From positions 1-64,000 of the forward strand of contig JAODUP010001282.1 of the NCBI GenBank assembly GCA_025642065.1: a DNA stretch of 64,000 nucleotides. Reading direction: 5' to 3'. Each line of letters starts with the position of its first letter. Position 1 is the stretch's first letter. Position numbers and translations under genes: made by a program. This document shows positions 40,901 through 52,846 of the stretch, piece after piece. The notes below the pieces were generated by a model. That model saw only the letters and a list, made by a program, of their open reading frames with translations. It was not told where the DNA came from and did no database searches. Source of the stretch: Paralvinella palmiformis. Lineage: Eukaryota > Annelida > Polychaeta > Terebellida > Alvinellidae.

Positions 40901-42320
40901 CTCTGGTTGTCCACATGTGATCGTGTACATGTGTGCGATGGTTGAAATGAATTGCCAATCCTAGTACTATATGTTACATGATCACATACTCTTTTATTAA
41001 TAAACACTTTAATTGTGCACACATGGTATTGAAGGAAACGAAGCTCTGAAACTGTAAATAAATAATTAAGTGATTTCTCAGCCCAGTCACTTAATTAATT
41101 CATAGCCTACAATTTGCGATCACTTGGCAGCTGATCAGAAAATAATTGAACATGGTTTAAGTTATTTCACAGCTTTGTGTGTGGAAGGCGTAGTTTAAAA
41201 AATGAAACAGTTAGGTATATATGAGGTAAATGCATACAAACATACTTTCATCGTGTCTGTTTATCATAGTCCATACATTTTTATTTATTTGGATATAGAC
41301 ATATAATAATATATACAGCTATTATAACGCAACCGTAACACAATTCACCATATATTCATCATGTCCGTTTATCATATATTAACTTTTAATTATAAGTTCA
41401 TTTAAAGTCTACACCTCAATAATATAGATCATGCAATATATTTCTTATTTAATTAATTTTATAATACCAATTTTCACCATTAATATTTATAAATATTAAT
41501 TACCATCACAGCTGGCCCTGTCTCCTGTATAGGTCTCCTATCTGTTAATACCTTCCTCTTTGATTCCAGTGGATGCATGCGGTGGATTTGGTACATCAAA
41601 AATAGTTGGAATAGCATTCTAGATAAGTTGTCTGGTTCATGAATTCCGTTTCAGTGAAATACATTCTACAATTAATATTCAAGTAATTTAAATCTTTCCT
41701 CATCATATATCTGAACGACAACAATTAATAACCCATCTTTTACTTCTGCCAATAGAAAAAAATAACAAAATGAATGCTTCTACCACTAGTTGAGGTATTT
41801 AATAATTAATTTCCTAACATTTAAATTATAAATAGAAGTCCATATATATCAATAAGTATCAATTGCTTACGTTTAAAAATAAATATGGATGCAGGTGATC
41901 ATGTAAATACTCAGCTATCTATAATTATTGTAATTAGAGAAAAATTATCTGATTATAGTAATGTAATTTTAGAAGTTCAATTATATTATTAACAATAACA
42001 AAGTAAAATATACCTCCCGCCTATAACATCTTCAGTGGCTCCAATACATGTAACTGTAAGCTTATGTATATCTTACATACCCATTTTGTGATTAATAGGT
42101 TGATATTGTTCAATAAAATGTAATCAGATTTTGTCTGAAACAAATATAGATCTAGATAGATCCTGTTTGGGCCTACTGCTTGGGTCATGTCAAATAGGGG
42201 CGTGTCTACTTCAAATTGTTATGCTTATTTTTTAAATATCTTTTATTTTTAAAAAGCCAGATCAGATCAAACCTTTACACTAGCTTTCATTTCCTTTCGG
42301 GAATGTCTTTATTTGTGCAT
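37913..42320. other. 4.4 kb unassigned AT-rich sequence
   Basis: The longest stretch with no recognised repeat or gene. All frames are short and lack domains. Two short similar segments (catcgtgtctgtttatcata near 41250 and catcatgtccgtttatcata near 41356) may be a local duplication. It could hold introns or regulatory DNA, but nothing shows this directly. Confidence 0.4.
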
Positions 42321-42329
42321 ACTTTTTCT

Positions 42330-42515
42330 GTTACTGCAGCCGAAAGCGGCGCAGAATGAACCAGTGCCGTTAGGCGCCATGTTAACGAAGGGAGCTGTCC
42401 GTTGACAATCTACCTCCGGTCGCTAGGGCCCTGGCGCTCCATGAATTCAAAATGGCGTCCCATGTTCCCATAGTAGTAGTAGTAGCATTTACATTATACA
42501 GTTTGACGTGTTAAT
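42330..42515 (+). other. GC-richer patch with a 20-codon frame
   Basis: A locally G+C- and CpG-richer patch. It includes cggtcgctagggccctgg; part of the inverse (gcgaccggagg) also occurs at about 40867. An ATG at 42452 in the context aaaATGG opens a 20-codon hydrophobic frame (MASHVPIVVVVAFTLYSLTC), stopping at 42512. A signal-peptide-like first exon is imaginable, but a fragment of a dispersed repeat is as likely. Confidence 0.25.
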
Positions 42516-42570
42516 CGTCTTTAAGTAAAAATATAAAACAAACGCTGTCTTCTTAATTATCTTTATAAAT

Positions 42571-42690
42571 ACAAACACACAAACATACCCAGACACACAC
42601 AGACAAACGCACAAACATACCCGGATACACAGAGAGAAAGACACACGCCGCACGCACACACACACACACACACACTCATACACCCACTTT
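42571..42690 (+). repeat. Imperfect (CA)n stretch
   Basis: CA-rich sequence with AG and CG interruptions, purest at about 42653-42675. It precedes block C copy C. Confidence 0.85.
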
Positions 42691-42699
42691 TAACCAGTA

Positions 42700-44175
42700 A
42701 TAAGTCTATTATTTGTTTACATCTTGCCGTCGTGGTATGGTGATTGTCAATTGGACAGCATTATTAAATCTCCAAAGATGACAATCAGTCTATCTAGCAA
42801 TTATAACAACATAACTCACAAATTATTTATTAACACACGGTTCTAGACTAGAAGCTCAACTTTACGGCTTCGTTAATTACTCATCGATGAATTAGAGTTG
42901 ATTTGTAACCGTAAATGGTGGAAGTGTTCGAACAATTATATTAGTAGCAGTCTTAATGTAGCACTTGGGTTATCATTTGCGTCACACCTGGTCTGGTTGG
43001 GCTTGGCTTAGACATCACGAATGAGTAATATTTTGTTACATTCCCCTCAGTTACGGGGCTAATTGATGTCGCATGTGACACGCCTATGTTGACTTTAGGA
43101 TAACGATTAGTATGTTGTATATGTTCTTCGTTTCTTGAAGATGTCTAACTATGAAAACATTACCTGTTCAGTGAGCGTTTAATGATAAGTAATGGCTATC
43201 GCTGTAATTTCTTACTTGGCTCTTGTATTCATCGTATTGGGATATCACTGTATAGCGCCTTTCAATGGCTCATGCTAATAAGGGTGTTTTATTTCATCTA
43301 CATTATTACTACATATTATTATTATTATTATTATTAGTAGTAGTAGTAGTAGTAGTACTAGTACTAGTAGTAGTAATATTATAATATACTTTGTGTATAA
43401 CGAATTGCCATTTTGGACTTAGATTAGTCGCCAGGTTATGACTTATTAGCTTGTGACACAAATTGTGATATGTGTCACACCTTTTTGTAGTGATCTTTAG
43501 TGTAGTCGCCATTTTATGAAATGTGTTTGACCGTTTTATAAGTCTTTAATGATTATGTTATATGTGTAGTTGAGATTACGGTGATCAGCAGTCCTCATTC
43601 GGCGTTAAACATCGACAATCTACAATGCATTCCATTAACCGAATTGATTATTACTCTCTGTCTATCTGTCCATTTCAGTTTGAAATGGACAGATAGAAGG
43701 ATGAATGTTAAACAACATTCATCCTTCTATCTGTCCATTTCAAACTGGGTTGCCTTAGGTAAAATCAGTCGTGAGTGAAATATATGATTTTTCTATTGCC
43801 GTGGATTACTTACTACAAAATGCGAGAGAATAACATAGAAATGTTAATATTTGTATCGAAATATGATTTATGTTAATAATTCATGGTGCGATTATTTTGC
43901 TATATTTCAGAGTAAAATACACAATACTAACTTGCTGAAGTTTAATATATTTGACGACAACTTTAGGATGACATTAATTGAAGGAATGTATAAATATATC
44001 GTTGATAGCTGAAAATATGTTGTATGATTTAAAAGGTTTTTATTCAACAATAACTTTTTCGAATAATCTGAATAACAACGACTTTTATTGGTATTATTAG
44101 TCACTTTAAAACGTCTTATATTGGGTGACAACTTATGAGTTAGATTGATTTTGATTTAGATGGTGGCAACTCCAG
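42700..44175 (+). repeat. Composite repeat block C, copy C
   Basis: Lacks the 15-bp minisatellite; starts at ttatttgtttacatcttgcc. Otherwise the same order: atcttgccgtcgtggtatg, gcttcgttaattactcatcg, tatcactgtatagcgcc, (TTA)n(AGT)n at 43313-43375, the ~50-bp units, then ggcaactccagg near 44164. It contains the hairpin insertion at 43661-43747. Confidence 0.8.
43661..43747. repeat. Perfect 34-bp inverted repeat nested with a 17-bp inverted repeat
   Basis: The arms 43676-43709 and 43714-43747 are exact reverse complements with a 4-nt loop (43710-43713). The left arm also pairs with 43661-43677 (17 bp, 3-nt loop), so one short block appears three times in alternating orientation. Sister copies at about 30440-30510 and 57290-57340 have a single block here. 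The extra ~65 bp (about 43678-43742) is therefore specific to this copy. Confidence 0.95.
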
Positions 44176-44611
44176 GATTCGATTGAATGAGATAATGAGG
44201 ATTCATAATGGTGAGAAAATGTGCTTACTAGAGTTGAGTAAAAAAAAATTGGTGTCGGGGTGAGCCTCGGTTAATAGATGTGGTCGACCATATGTCATCA
44301 CAAACTGCCTATCAATATCATGTATCAAAGTCTACTTCAATATTTGTTGATAATAATTCATTTATTGTTCAAGGAAATTATGTCAACATCATGGCAAGAA
44401 TTTTTTATAATAATTGAATATCACAAGATCCAGCTAATCCAGTTGTTTACTTGTAAACAAATAGTATTCATCATATGTTTGAATGCAATTGCAGTACAGA
44501 GAAAGGGTAAAATACAACATGTGTTATGTTCGTCTGTTCCGCGGATATATTCTCCACCAAGTATCTCCGTACTTGCCTGCATATGCATGCGTCGATATGT
44601 GCATGTGCGTG

Positions 44612-44652
<41 letters not shown>

Positions 44653-44858
44653 TAGGAAACCCTAACACCCATTATAGATAGTCTGCCAGAAGTATGAATG
44701 GAAAAAGGGAAATATAGAGTACGGCGATGAAACATGATCAAAGTTAATTGGGATTATTGTGAGTGATAAAAGGAGTCTCTTGGCTTTATGTATTAATCTA
44801 TTCATCCTCTCTGGTAATAATAATAGTATTTTTATAATGCAGATATAGGTGTGCGCAC

Positions 44859-44902
<44 letters not shown>

Positions 44903-45059
44903 GTGTGTGTGTATGTGTGTTTTATGTGTGTGTGTGTAAGTATGTGTGTGTGTCCGTGTGTGTGTGAATATGTGAGTGTGTATGTGTGTATGCGTGTTGG
45001 TAGGCGTGTGTGTGTGTGTGTGTGTGTGTGTCATGTTGTCTGGCCTGAGCATAGTTTAG
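44176..45059. other. Unassigned sequence with TG and TA/TG arrays
   Basis: Contains (TG)n at 44617-44648, (TA)n at 44861-44899 and an interrupted TG stretch to about 45031. Reading frames here are repeat translations or lack domains. Confidence 0.6.
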
Positions 45060-45970
45060 TTGTAGCAGTCTTTTTCATGGTGAGTGAATAAGTGAGCGAG
45101 TGAGGAAGTGAGTGAGTGATTGGTTTAGGCCGTAGGCTGGTCACACGTCTGACATATTGCCATTGGATGTATCCACAGGGAACCACCTCCCAAACAAAGA
45201 TATGAGTTAGATTGAAACACTGACCTGGAAGATTGTATCTTAGTGCTGTAGCTGGAGCACTATATGAGTCATCCAGTTACTATATGAGCAATTCTTCTGT
45301 AAATGCGATACGAAATATTCTAAACCAAACAGCATTATTCTATAGCGATATAGGTTTGTTCTAATAACTGATATACCGCTCAACCCTTGAACATATGCTT
45401 AGTGAGAAATAAAGGAATATTAGTATTAAAGCAATTCTTGAGAAAGGTTAATCTACTCTGAAATATACAAATGCCTAATCGAAATGTAACTAAGACCTTT
45501 TCATATATTGTTACAACTGTAAAGACATTAAAATATAAGAATGTTTTAATTGCACTTGTGCACATCATTCGGAAGAAATGTATAGGAATACTTATTAATA
45601 TTATAAATATTATAGGAATATTCGATACTATCAGTTTTCACTCGACCATTCCACCGGTCAGTTTTTGACCGACGTGATCAAGATGTATGTAATTTGGTTA
45701 AGTTGTGCTTAGTTACGTGTATAATTTCAGGTCTCTCTCGATGCCAACACAGCATGTGTACATTTTATGCCGTATGATTGATGAGCAACATTGTAATCCG
45801 TAAAAAACAAGCTTGTTGCGAGGTTTCTACCTACACTTTATGTGTAGGATATAAGTGTGTTGGTGATTAATAATGCTAATAAACGCATTGTTATTCTAAC
45901 GAAGGAAAAGGTTTTGGCCATAAAATAATTGTCATAATTCAGCTTAGAATTATAGCTTTGTAACGAGTTG
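45060..45970 (+). repeat. Block E, copy C, with a short GTGA array
   Basis: Begins gtctttttcatggtgagtg with a short GTGA array (45078-45120), like 15300. It then has an S-B SINE-like stretch, caaacagcattat, tgcgaggtttctac and gccataaaataattg, collinear with copy A. Confidence 0.65.
45130..45280 (-). mobile_element. S-B SINE fragment, minus strand
   Basis: Contains ggtcacacgtctgacatatt, tccacagggaacc, and a decayed inverted B box (gattgaaacactgacctgg). Shared layout with 48180 and 62540. Confidence 0.5.
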
Positions 45971-46124
45971 CTATAGCTATAGTGATATCACAGTACTTAT
46001 TAACCTTATAAGTGTCATATTATGTGTTTAGTGCGGCTTGAAAACGTCTCTCTTTCTCCCCCTCTCTCTCGCTCGCTCTCGACATGCGCGCGTGTGTTTT
46101 ATGCCATTTAAAGTAGTCATGTAT

Positions 46125-46400
46125 TATGAGCTAGGACTATTCTAGGCTCAATGTTGTCATTATGTTATCATTGCCGGTACGATAGCCATATTGTTGTGCT
46201 TTGATGGCTAACGATATTATGTCTCAGATGACATTTGGCTAACTGTAGCTAATGTCGACGCTTTCTTCTCGGGAGGTGAATGTCTGGAACTCAGCAAATA
46301 AATCTTCCCAAGTGACACAAAGTGGAGTCCTGATTCCATCTTCCCGTTACCTTTATAGTAGCTGACATTTACTGAGCTACCCCCAAAATGTATTTTAGAT
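46125..46400 (+). repeat. Repeat block D, copy 3 (left part only)
   Basis: Matches the left part of the other D copies: aggctcaatgttgtc, acgatagccatatt, tctcgggaggtgaatgtctgg, cagcaaataaatcttccca, gattccatcttcccgt. The right part (gacagaaatgtc onward) is missing. Confidence 0.65.
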
Positions 46401-46524
46401 ATAGCGCCGATAAAAGGTGGTGAGTGTCCACATGATATGTTGTAAACACACATCAATATAGGGTTCTGTTAGTTTGTTACTTCGCTATTTTATTAATTTA
46501 TCGAATTACCCACCCTTTGTGTAA

Positions 46525-46528
<4 letters not shown>

Positions 46529-46588
<60 letters not shown>
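46529..46588. repeat. (AT)n microsatellite
   Basis: About 30 pure AT units. Confidence 0.97.
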
Positions 46589-46592
<4 letters not shown>

Positions 46593-46740
46593 TTATCAGT
46601 GAAACAACCTTGTCATGCCCGCAGTAGAAAATGGGATTGGTTATTCTATAATCGCTCACGCAAAAGCCTAAACCGTAACAAACTTTTATTTGTGTTCCTG
46701 CATCATGTCACTCAATAATCGGTGACCTTATATATGTCTA

Positions 46741-46752
46741 CACACACACACA

Positions 46753-46839
<87 letters not shown>

Positions 46840-46862
46840 CAATCTGACACACACACACACAC
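46741..46862 (+). repeat. (CA)n(TA)n microsatellite
   Basis: CA to 46808, TA to 46838, then ttcaatctga and a second short CA run. Same CA-then-TA polarity as the arrays behind family F, but no F module upstream. Confidence 0.96.
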
Positions 46863-47027
46863 AGTGAGGATTTACAGAAAGTGGATGGTCATACAGGTAT
46901 AACCTTATGTAAGTAAAGTAGCTCATGTAAATGAATCTTTTAGTTATCCCACATAAGATCAGGAGATTAATCTCTCTAACTAAGGCCCCGAATATATAAC
47001 GAGAGGAAGGCTATTGACGACTTAAAC

Positions 47028-47165
47028 ATGCGCGTACACGCTCATGCACGTGCACACACACACACACACACACAACCATACACACGCATACATATACACA
47101 CACGTACGGATGCATTCACGTACGCACATACAGACAAACACACGTATGCACTAACACACATAGAC
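47028..47165 (+). repeat. Degenerate CA-rich stretch
   Basis: CA repeats interrupted by CG, TA and TG steps. A decayed microsatellite. Confidence 0.85.
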
Positions 47166-48140
47166 ATACTATTGATATTTACCACCTTGTCATCATGGAT
47201 GAGCCAACGAGTGAGTCTTAAGTCTTAAGGAAGCAAATATTTGTTAAAGAGGAGATCTATAAAACGTTCGGTGTTCTAATAACAAGTTCAAGATTGTCTT
47301 AGTCACAGCCCATATCAATACGTCTAGCCATTGGTAGTCACAAACCTTGTTACAGTTGACAAACATCGAAAATGTTAACAATATAATAGGAAATCACAAC
47401 TGATAATCGCTATATCCTCTAAATATTGTTGACGACGCAGAAACCATAATCATGTTTAATTAATCTAAAATAAATTAAAGAAACTTTCCCCTGTAAAACA
47501 TAGGCATTTTTCAGGTCTGTATGCTACGTTAAGTGAGGCATCATATTGGAATCCACTAAAGGTGACCTGGTAGCGATCAAATCTTTCTAATCGACTCAAC
47601 TTGTGTAAATCTTACAGCAACAAGCGTGAATGATACGTCTGTTTGTCATGTAATAGACATGACAACTATGATAAGATGAGACTAAAATAGGTGGTCCGCA
47701 GTGTAAAATAATCTGTGTTCTTTCTTGACTTATTCCACGGGCTACAATATTATAATGTATACTATATACCTATTTTATTTAGAATGTATAATACTGTCTT
47801 TATTTATGTGCAACGCTTAGAATGATAAGTACATATATGTTACGTTGGCAGACTGCGGTGAATGTTGTTGTCCACAATGTATCGCTAAGTATATGACATG
47901 GCACCTTTTATATAGCATTTGCTCACCACATATATCAGCATTCTTTCAATATAATTCGATGGCGCTATAATCCTCCAACTTCAGATTAACCTTATCGGGT
48001 AATACGTCAATCAACCGCCACTGTTTCTAATTGTTTTAATTAACTCTATGAAAGGGGTGCGCTATATGTATCCGTATTGTTTTTCTCGTTATATCACTAA
48101 TGGTATTAGTTGACCAAGTTGCACCAGTTTCTTGGCCAAT
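47166..48140. other. Unassigned AT-rich sequence
   Basis: No gene or repeat family recognised. Confidence 0.4.
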
Positions 48141-48144
48141 TTGA

Positions 48145-48345
48145 ATCTTGTTCATTTGATTTGATTTGATTTAAGATTTTTGGCATCGGCAGTGGTCACA
48201 CATGAGATACACGGCCGAGGGATGTGTGCGTATACAGAGGAACATATCACATGACAACGAGTATGAATTGGATTCAAACTTAGATCTTAAAAATATGTAA
48301 AGTATTGTTCTACGTACTGTACCAGCGGAACATCGTCTAGTCCAT
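48145..48345 (-). mobile_element. tRNA-derived SINE (family S-B), minus strand
   Basis: Inverted AAATC tail (catttgatttgatttgattt) at the left. Body ggtcacacatgagatacacg, then gaacatatcacatgacaacg, and an inverted B-box-like ttggattcaaac near 48270. Opposite orientation to the copy at 12730, with the same order of parts. Confidence 0.7.
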
Positions 48346-49245
48346 TTAATAAATTATGCTATTAAGTGACTCCTGATCAGTGATCTTAACGACAAAATTA
48401 TCTAATGTTTGTCAGTTATTGATACAGGGCGCAATTCTTTGATTTAGAAAAAATAATACACACTCGCTTGATGTCACTGCAGAATATGACATTAAGTATC
48501 ACTTGAATCCCGATGACTTATAGCTGTTCATATCACTGGATCCTGACAACGAATAAAATATCTCATTTAGAATTATATTTCTGACAAAAGTCCATAGATG
48601 TCTCAACCTAAAACCTAAATGATATTTAAATATATATTAACTCTTTTGGCTTCATTATATTATGTTGGATCCCTAAAATACCAACAACAGACATCACAAA
48701 AGCTAACATTACTCCATATGGATTAATACAAAATATAATATCTATGTATAACAAATGTACTCATTGGAATAAACATGCCAACATTTTAAACACCTTATTA
48801 TATTATATATCTGAGTATGACATAAATCGCCATGGCCAATTTCAGAATGGTGCAGTTCAAATATTGGCAAATATTCGAAACTATACAACAACCAAATCCC
48901 TCACAAATAAAATTGGCTGCGTAGTTTAATAGATTACAGATAGTGGAACCGATTCCAGCTAAGATTAGGAGTCTATCTTTTCTTAACAGATTTAAATTGT
49001 GTTAGAAAATGCATTGGTTCAACATTGCATTCAAAGTAAATAATAATACTCAGTGAAGATCAACAGTGCGCGTGTGCTCCCCTCTGTATTTGTGTGTGTG
49101 TGTGTGTGTGTATTTGTATGTATGTATTTAATTGTGTGAGTAGGTGTACGTTTGTGTGTAAGTGCACAGGCATGAATTCACCCGCTTACTTATTAAAATT
49201 AGTAATTATAAATAGGAGACTTTTCCCCCTAGATCTAAATCCCCC
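48346..49245. other. Unassigned sequence
   Basis: Includes a short TG run at about 49093-49112. A 61-codon frame at 48744-48929 has no recognised domain and AT-driven codon use. Confidence 0.4.
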
Positions 49246-49247
49246 CC

Positions 49248-49820
49248 CACACACACACATATTACTTTAAGACATTCAAATACGTTAAAATTAATATTAT
49301 CTAAGGAAGGGTATTGTTCAGAATCAACAATCAATCAAATCGTACTTGGTCCAAAAGAATGCCCAGCCTTATCATTCGATCAATTATGTATTACCCTCTT
49401 CTGCTACCAGGTTCACGATTGCTATAATTAAAGGTCAAATGGCAGTGTCTGGTTGTCCATGGTTACCAAAGACCATATTATAAGATGACAGACATTCCAA
49501 AACATAATGTGGCTGCTGCTTAGAACAAACCTTGAGGGCACGCGTATAAAATGAACCACATCAAATTGAAGACTTCTCACATCAATTAAAACATCATTTC
49601 CGGTGACCGAGATATCCAAGCCTGATCTAATGTCAGTTACCTTGGTTTGAAAACAAAGACACCTGCTATAATAGGATAGAAAATAAATAAACTGCCATAA
49701 GAGTCAACTAATCTGAGCTGTTTAATTGAGTTGTTCTTCTGTTTACATGACCTGATTCGCGTGACCTGCTTATGGGCGTTCTGTTTATGGAACAAATTTA
49801 GAACGATTTTAAATGACATA
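49248..49820 (+). mobile_element. Family G repeat, 3' portion
   Basis: Begins after a C/CA run with atattactttaag, then agggtattgttcagaatcaa, ctaccaggttcacgattgct, aaaggtcaaatgg, gatgacagacattcc, and gctgtttaattgag near 49716. The first part matches 63530-63780 and the last part matches the inverted copy at 4740-5100. The 5' part of G is absent. Confidence 0.7.
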
Positions 49821-49829
49821 TCGATTGAC

Positions 49830-49965
49830 TGATATCGATCTCACTGCCTGACTGACTAACTGAATGAGTAAGTGACTGACTGTATGACTCGATCACTCAC
49901 TGACTCACCCAACCACACACCCATCTACTCACGCACTCATTCGTTGACTCATTCACTTTTAATAC
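49830..49965. repeat. Degenerate CTGA/CTCA array
   Basis: Tetranucleotide units of CTGA, CTAA and CTCA type, the reverse-complement register of the GTGA arrays. Confidence 0.85.
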
Positions 49966-50065
49966 TGAGTGTAAGATTGTTTTAAATAAATCAGTTAATC
50001 ATAAACAATAAGATCAGATCATCCAAATTGGTTAAATCTTTTACTGGCTGCCAATAATATGGTGG

Positions 50066-50105
<40 letters not shown>

Positions 50106-50493
50106 ATCATCATCATCATCATCATCATCATTCATCATCATTATCATTATCATCAGTAGTAGTAGTAGTGTTAGAAGTAGCTGTAATAGTAGTATTTGTA
50201 GTAGTAATAGAAATATTATTAGATGTAGTTATAGTAGTAGTTTCGCATTATTATTATTAGTGGTAATATTGGTAGTAATGATAGTAGTAGTAGTAGTAGT
50301 TAGTATAATTATTATTATTGTTATTAGTAGTAGTAGTAGTAGCAGTAGTAGTAGTTGTAGTAGTAGTAGTAGAGTAATAGCTAGTATAATTATTATTATT
50401 GTTATTAGTAGTAGTAGTAGTAGTAGTAGCAACTAGAGTAGTAGTAGCTGTAGTAGTAGTAGTAGTAGCTAGTATAATTATTATTATTGTTAT

Positions 50494-50529
<36 letters not shown>

Positions 50530-50631
50530 CTAGTATAATTATTAGTAGTAGTAGTAGTAGTAGCAGTTGTTGTATAATAGTAGTAGTTGTTGTAGTAGTA
50601 GTAGTTGTTGTTGAGTAGTAGTAGTATGATA

Positions 50632-50890
50632 ATATGATTGATGTTTTAGCATTTGTGCACAAGGTAGGTAAAGGGGAGGCTTGTAAAGGTAAGAAGAGTA
50701 ACAACTTAGATAATAATTCGAACACGGGTGTAGTGATCTGTGGTAGTAGCTAGTAGCAGGTAGTACCGTTGTGTAGTAGTAGTAGTAGTATAGTATAATA
50801 GTATGTAGTATGTGTTATCTATTATAGTAGTAAGAAAGAAAGGAGGAGCAAGTATACTGAAAATAATATAAAGAACTGCTATTACTATGT
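50632..50890 (-). repeat. Decayed S-A SINE and flank, duplicate of 51070-51400
   Basis: Contains tgatgttttagc, gtgcacaaggtagg, aattcgaacacgggtg and gtagtgatctgtgg, then an AGT run, then gtaagaaagaaaggaggagc to about 50890. The same succession is at 51084-51400 in better condition. Here the tRNA-like head is deleted past the B box. Confidence 0.75.
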
Positions 50891-51069
50891 GTAAATTATT
50901 ATTATTGTTATTATTAGTAGTAGTAGTAGTAGCAGTAGTAGTAGTTGTTGTAGTAGTAGTAGTAGCTAGTATAATTATTATTATTAGTAGTAGTAGTAGC
51001 AGTTGTTGTAGTAATAGTAGTTGTTGTAGTAGTAGTAGTAGTTGTTGTTGTTGTAGTAGTAGTGATGAT

Positions 51070-51250
51070 GATGATGATGATGATTGATGTTTTACGGCCA
51101 CTTTTGTGCACAAGGTAGGCTAAATGGGCCGAGCGACTTCAAAGGTAATGAAAGACGAAACAACCTTCAGATATGCCCACGCCGGGATTCGAACACGGGT
51201 GGTAGTGATCTGTGGTCCAGCACGCTACCGCTAGACCATGGAGGCGCCCA
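51070..51250 (-). mobile_element. tRNA-derived SINE (family S-A), minus strand
   Basis: On the minus strand the head reads gcctccatggtctagcggta (A box at 51238-51228), then a B box gttcgaatccc (51194-51184), then a short body (cctttgaagtcgctcgg) and a tail of CAT units at 51085-51062. The T-stem has a mismatch and the acceptor stem does not close, so it is a SINE head and not a tRNA gene. Closely matches 54579-54745. Confidence 0.85.
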
Positions 51251-51286
51251 CCGTTGTAGTAGTAGTAGTAGTATTAGTATTAGTAT

Positions 51287-51321
<35 letters not shown>

Positions 51322-51400
51322 ACACCAATAATTATAGTAATAAGAAAGAAAGGAGGAGCAAGTATACTGAAAATAATATAAAGAACTGCTATTACTAATG

Positions 51401-51835
51401 TTGTACAATTATTATTAGCTTTAGTTATTATTCTAAAGCTAATGTATACGTACATATACTTAATAACAAACTAAAATTGTTATCAACTTCTGGCAGACCT
51501 CTATTATTTAATAACGCAGTGCTGTCTAATAATGAAATCATAGCAACAGGAATAACGGCAATAACAGTTTTAGCAGTTTTTATTGTTGTTGTTATTGTTG
51601 TTGTAGCTGGTTTAGTTGTTGCTGATATTGTTAGTCATTATTTACTTTTCCTATCAATCTATGCTACTCATACCACAAGCGATATCAGTACACTTGAAAC
51701 ACCAGGAAGAAATATAATATATTTTGTGGAATAAATAAACAGTTTCCAGGAAATAGGTCAGTACTTTGCATTCTCCCTGTTCCTGATATCCGCTCCGCAG
51801 TAGATTGGTCACCAATGGATATTAGAAATGTGTTG
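51401..51835. other. Unassigned sequence after the triplet array
   Basis: An 85-codon frame at 51477-51734 includes a hydrophobic stretch derived from GTT/GTA-rich triplets. Not convincing as a gene. Confidence 0.4.
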
Positions 51836-51837
51836 TT

Positions 51838-52040
51838 TCATTGAAGTTTAAAATCAGTTTTAAAACTCAACTGTTCAAAATTACTTTCATCGATTAACTA
51901 AAATAAAATGTATTGTTCGAAAATCGTATTTGTTTTATGGGTATCACTGTACAGCACATTTGAATGGATGCTGCTAGAATGTGCTCTATTTTGCAATGAT
52001 ATTATTATTATTATTTTTGTTGTTGTTGTTGTTGTTTTAA
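51838..52040 (+). repeat. Block C tail fragment
   Basis: Matches only the end of the left half of block C: ttactttcatcgatt, gggtatcactgtacagcaca, tttgaatgg, gtgctctattt, then (ATT)n(GTT)n. An isolated 3' piece, as expected if this part is the tail of a retroposon. Confidence 0.6.
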
Positions 52041-52755
52041 TAAGAATATGATATGATATGGTTAAACTTTTAAATATAACTATTAACTATCACTTAATAA
52101 TTACTCCAGACAATTGCCCGCGGACAACTGATCAGATTTGTTTTCAAGCAGCATTCCAATAAATAAGTCAAAGCTAACCAGTACTTGATGTACTGGTTAT
52201 TTCAAGCAATCCCGGAGTGTTACATTAAACTTGATTAAAGGCATTTGGATTACTAATTCCACTAAATTAAGTCAAAACTAATGGCTAATTCAGGCTGATT
52301 AAAGGCTAAAGATTCCTTTAATTTGGAAAGTGATCTATAATCTATGATCTATATTCTATAAGGTGGAGTTTATTGAGTCTGAGTGTGATCATCTAAAACT
52401 TGCCTTCGAAAACTATGTTTATGTCCGACAGAACAATCTCAGTGGGGGAGTGATTTCTTACGACTGTAAAGCTAAGTCAAAGTTTTTAATGAAGAAATTG
52501 TTGTTAGAGTCAACGAGCATAATAACCCAGCAGGTGTAGCTCGTAAAGAGGTAATTAAGATTAGATCAACTATGGAAAGACGAGCTGAGGCAAGAGAAGA
52601 AACACCACAGGTCATCATCACACAAGCAGTCGCATGCGCCTCGGAAGGTAAATATTTAATTTGAATCAGAACTTAAAGTGCGGATTTTAAAAATGCATAA
52701 CTGCAAAACTGCATATAATCATTTATAGTTGTCATGTGCGCATATATTCATATAG
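52041..52755. other. Unassigned sequence
   Basis: No gene seen. A 9-bp inverted repeat (aaccagtac, 5-nt loop) lies at about 52177-52200. Confidence 0.4.
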
Positions 52756-52759
52756 ACTG

Positions 52760-52811
52760 ACTGACTAGCTCACTAACTCATTCAATCAACCACTCGCTCG
52801 ATCACACCTTG

Positions 52812-52846
<35 letters not shown>

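Larger units (their letters stand above)
50066..51330. repeat. 1.25 kb AAT/CAT/AGT trinucleotide array with embedded SINE pieces
   Basis: Starts as (ATT)n, passes through (CAT)n, then becomes mostly AGT units. A longer motif, gctagtataattattatta, recurs at about 50378, 50468, 50528 and 50965, so there is higher-order structure. Two SINE-like inserts are embedded (about 50632-50760 and 51084-51250). The reading frames of poly-L, poly-Y, poly-T, poly-S or poly-N are translations of the triplets. Confidence 0.95.

Noticed and set aside
51178..51250. Functional tRNA gene on the minus strand (A and B boxes present)
   Set aside because: The acceptor stem does not pair, the T-stem has a mismatch, and the same sequence recurs at 54660-54745 with a SINE body, a tail and a target duplication.
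50229..51398. Poly-Leu, poly-Thr, poly-Tyr and poly-Ser frames
   Set aside because: Translations of AAT/AGT triplet arrays in different phases.
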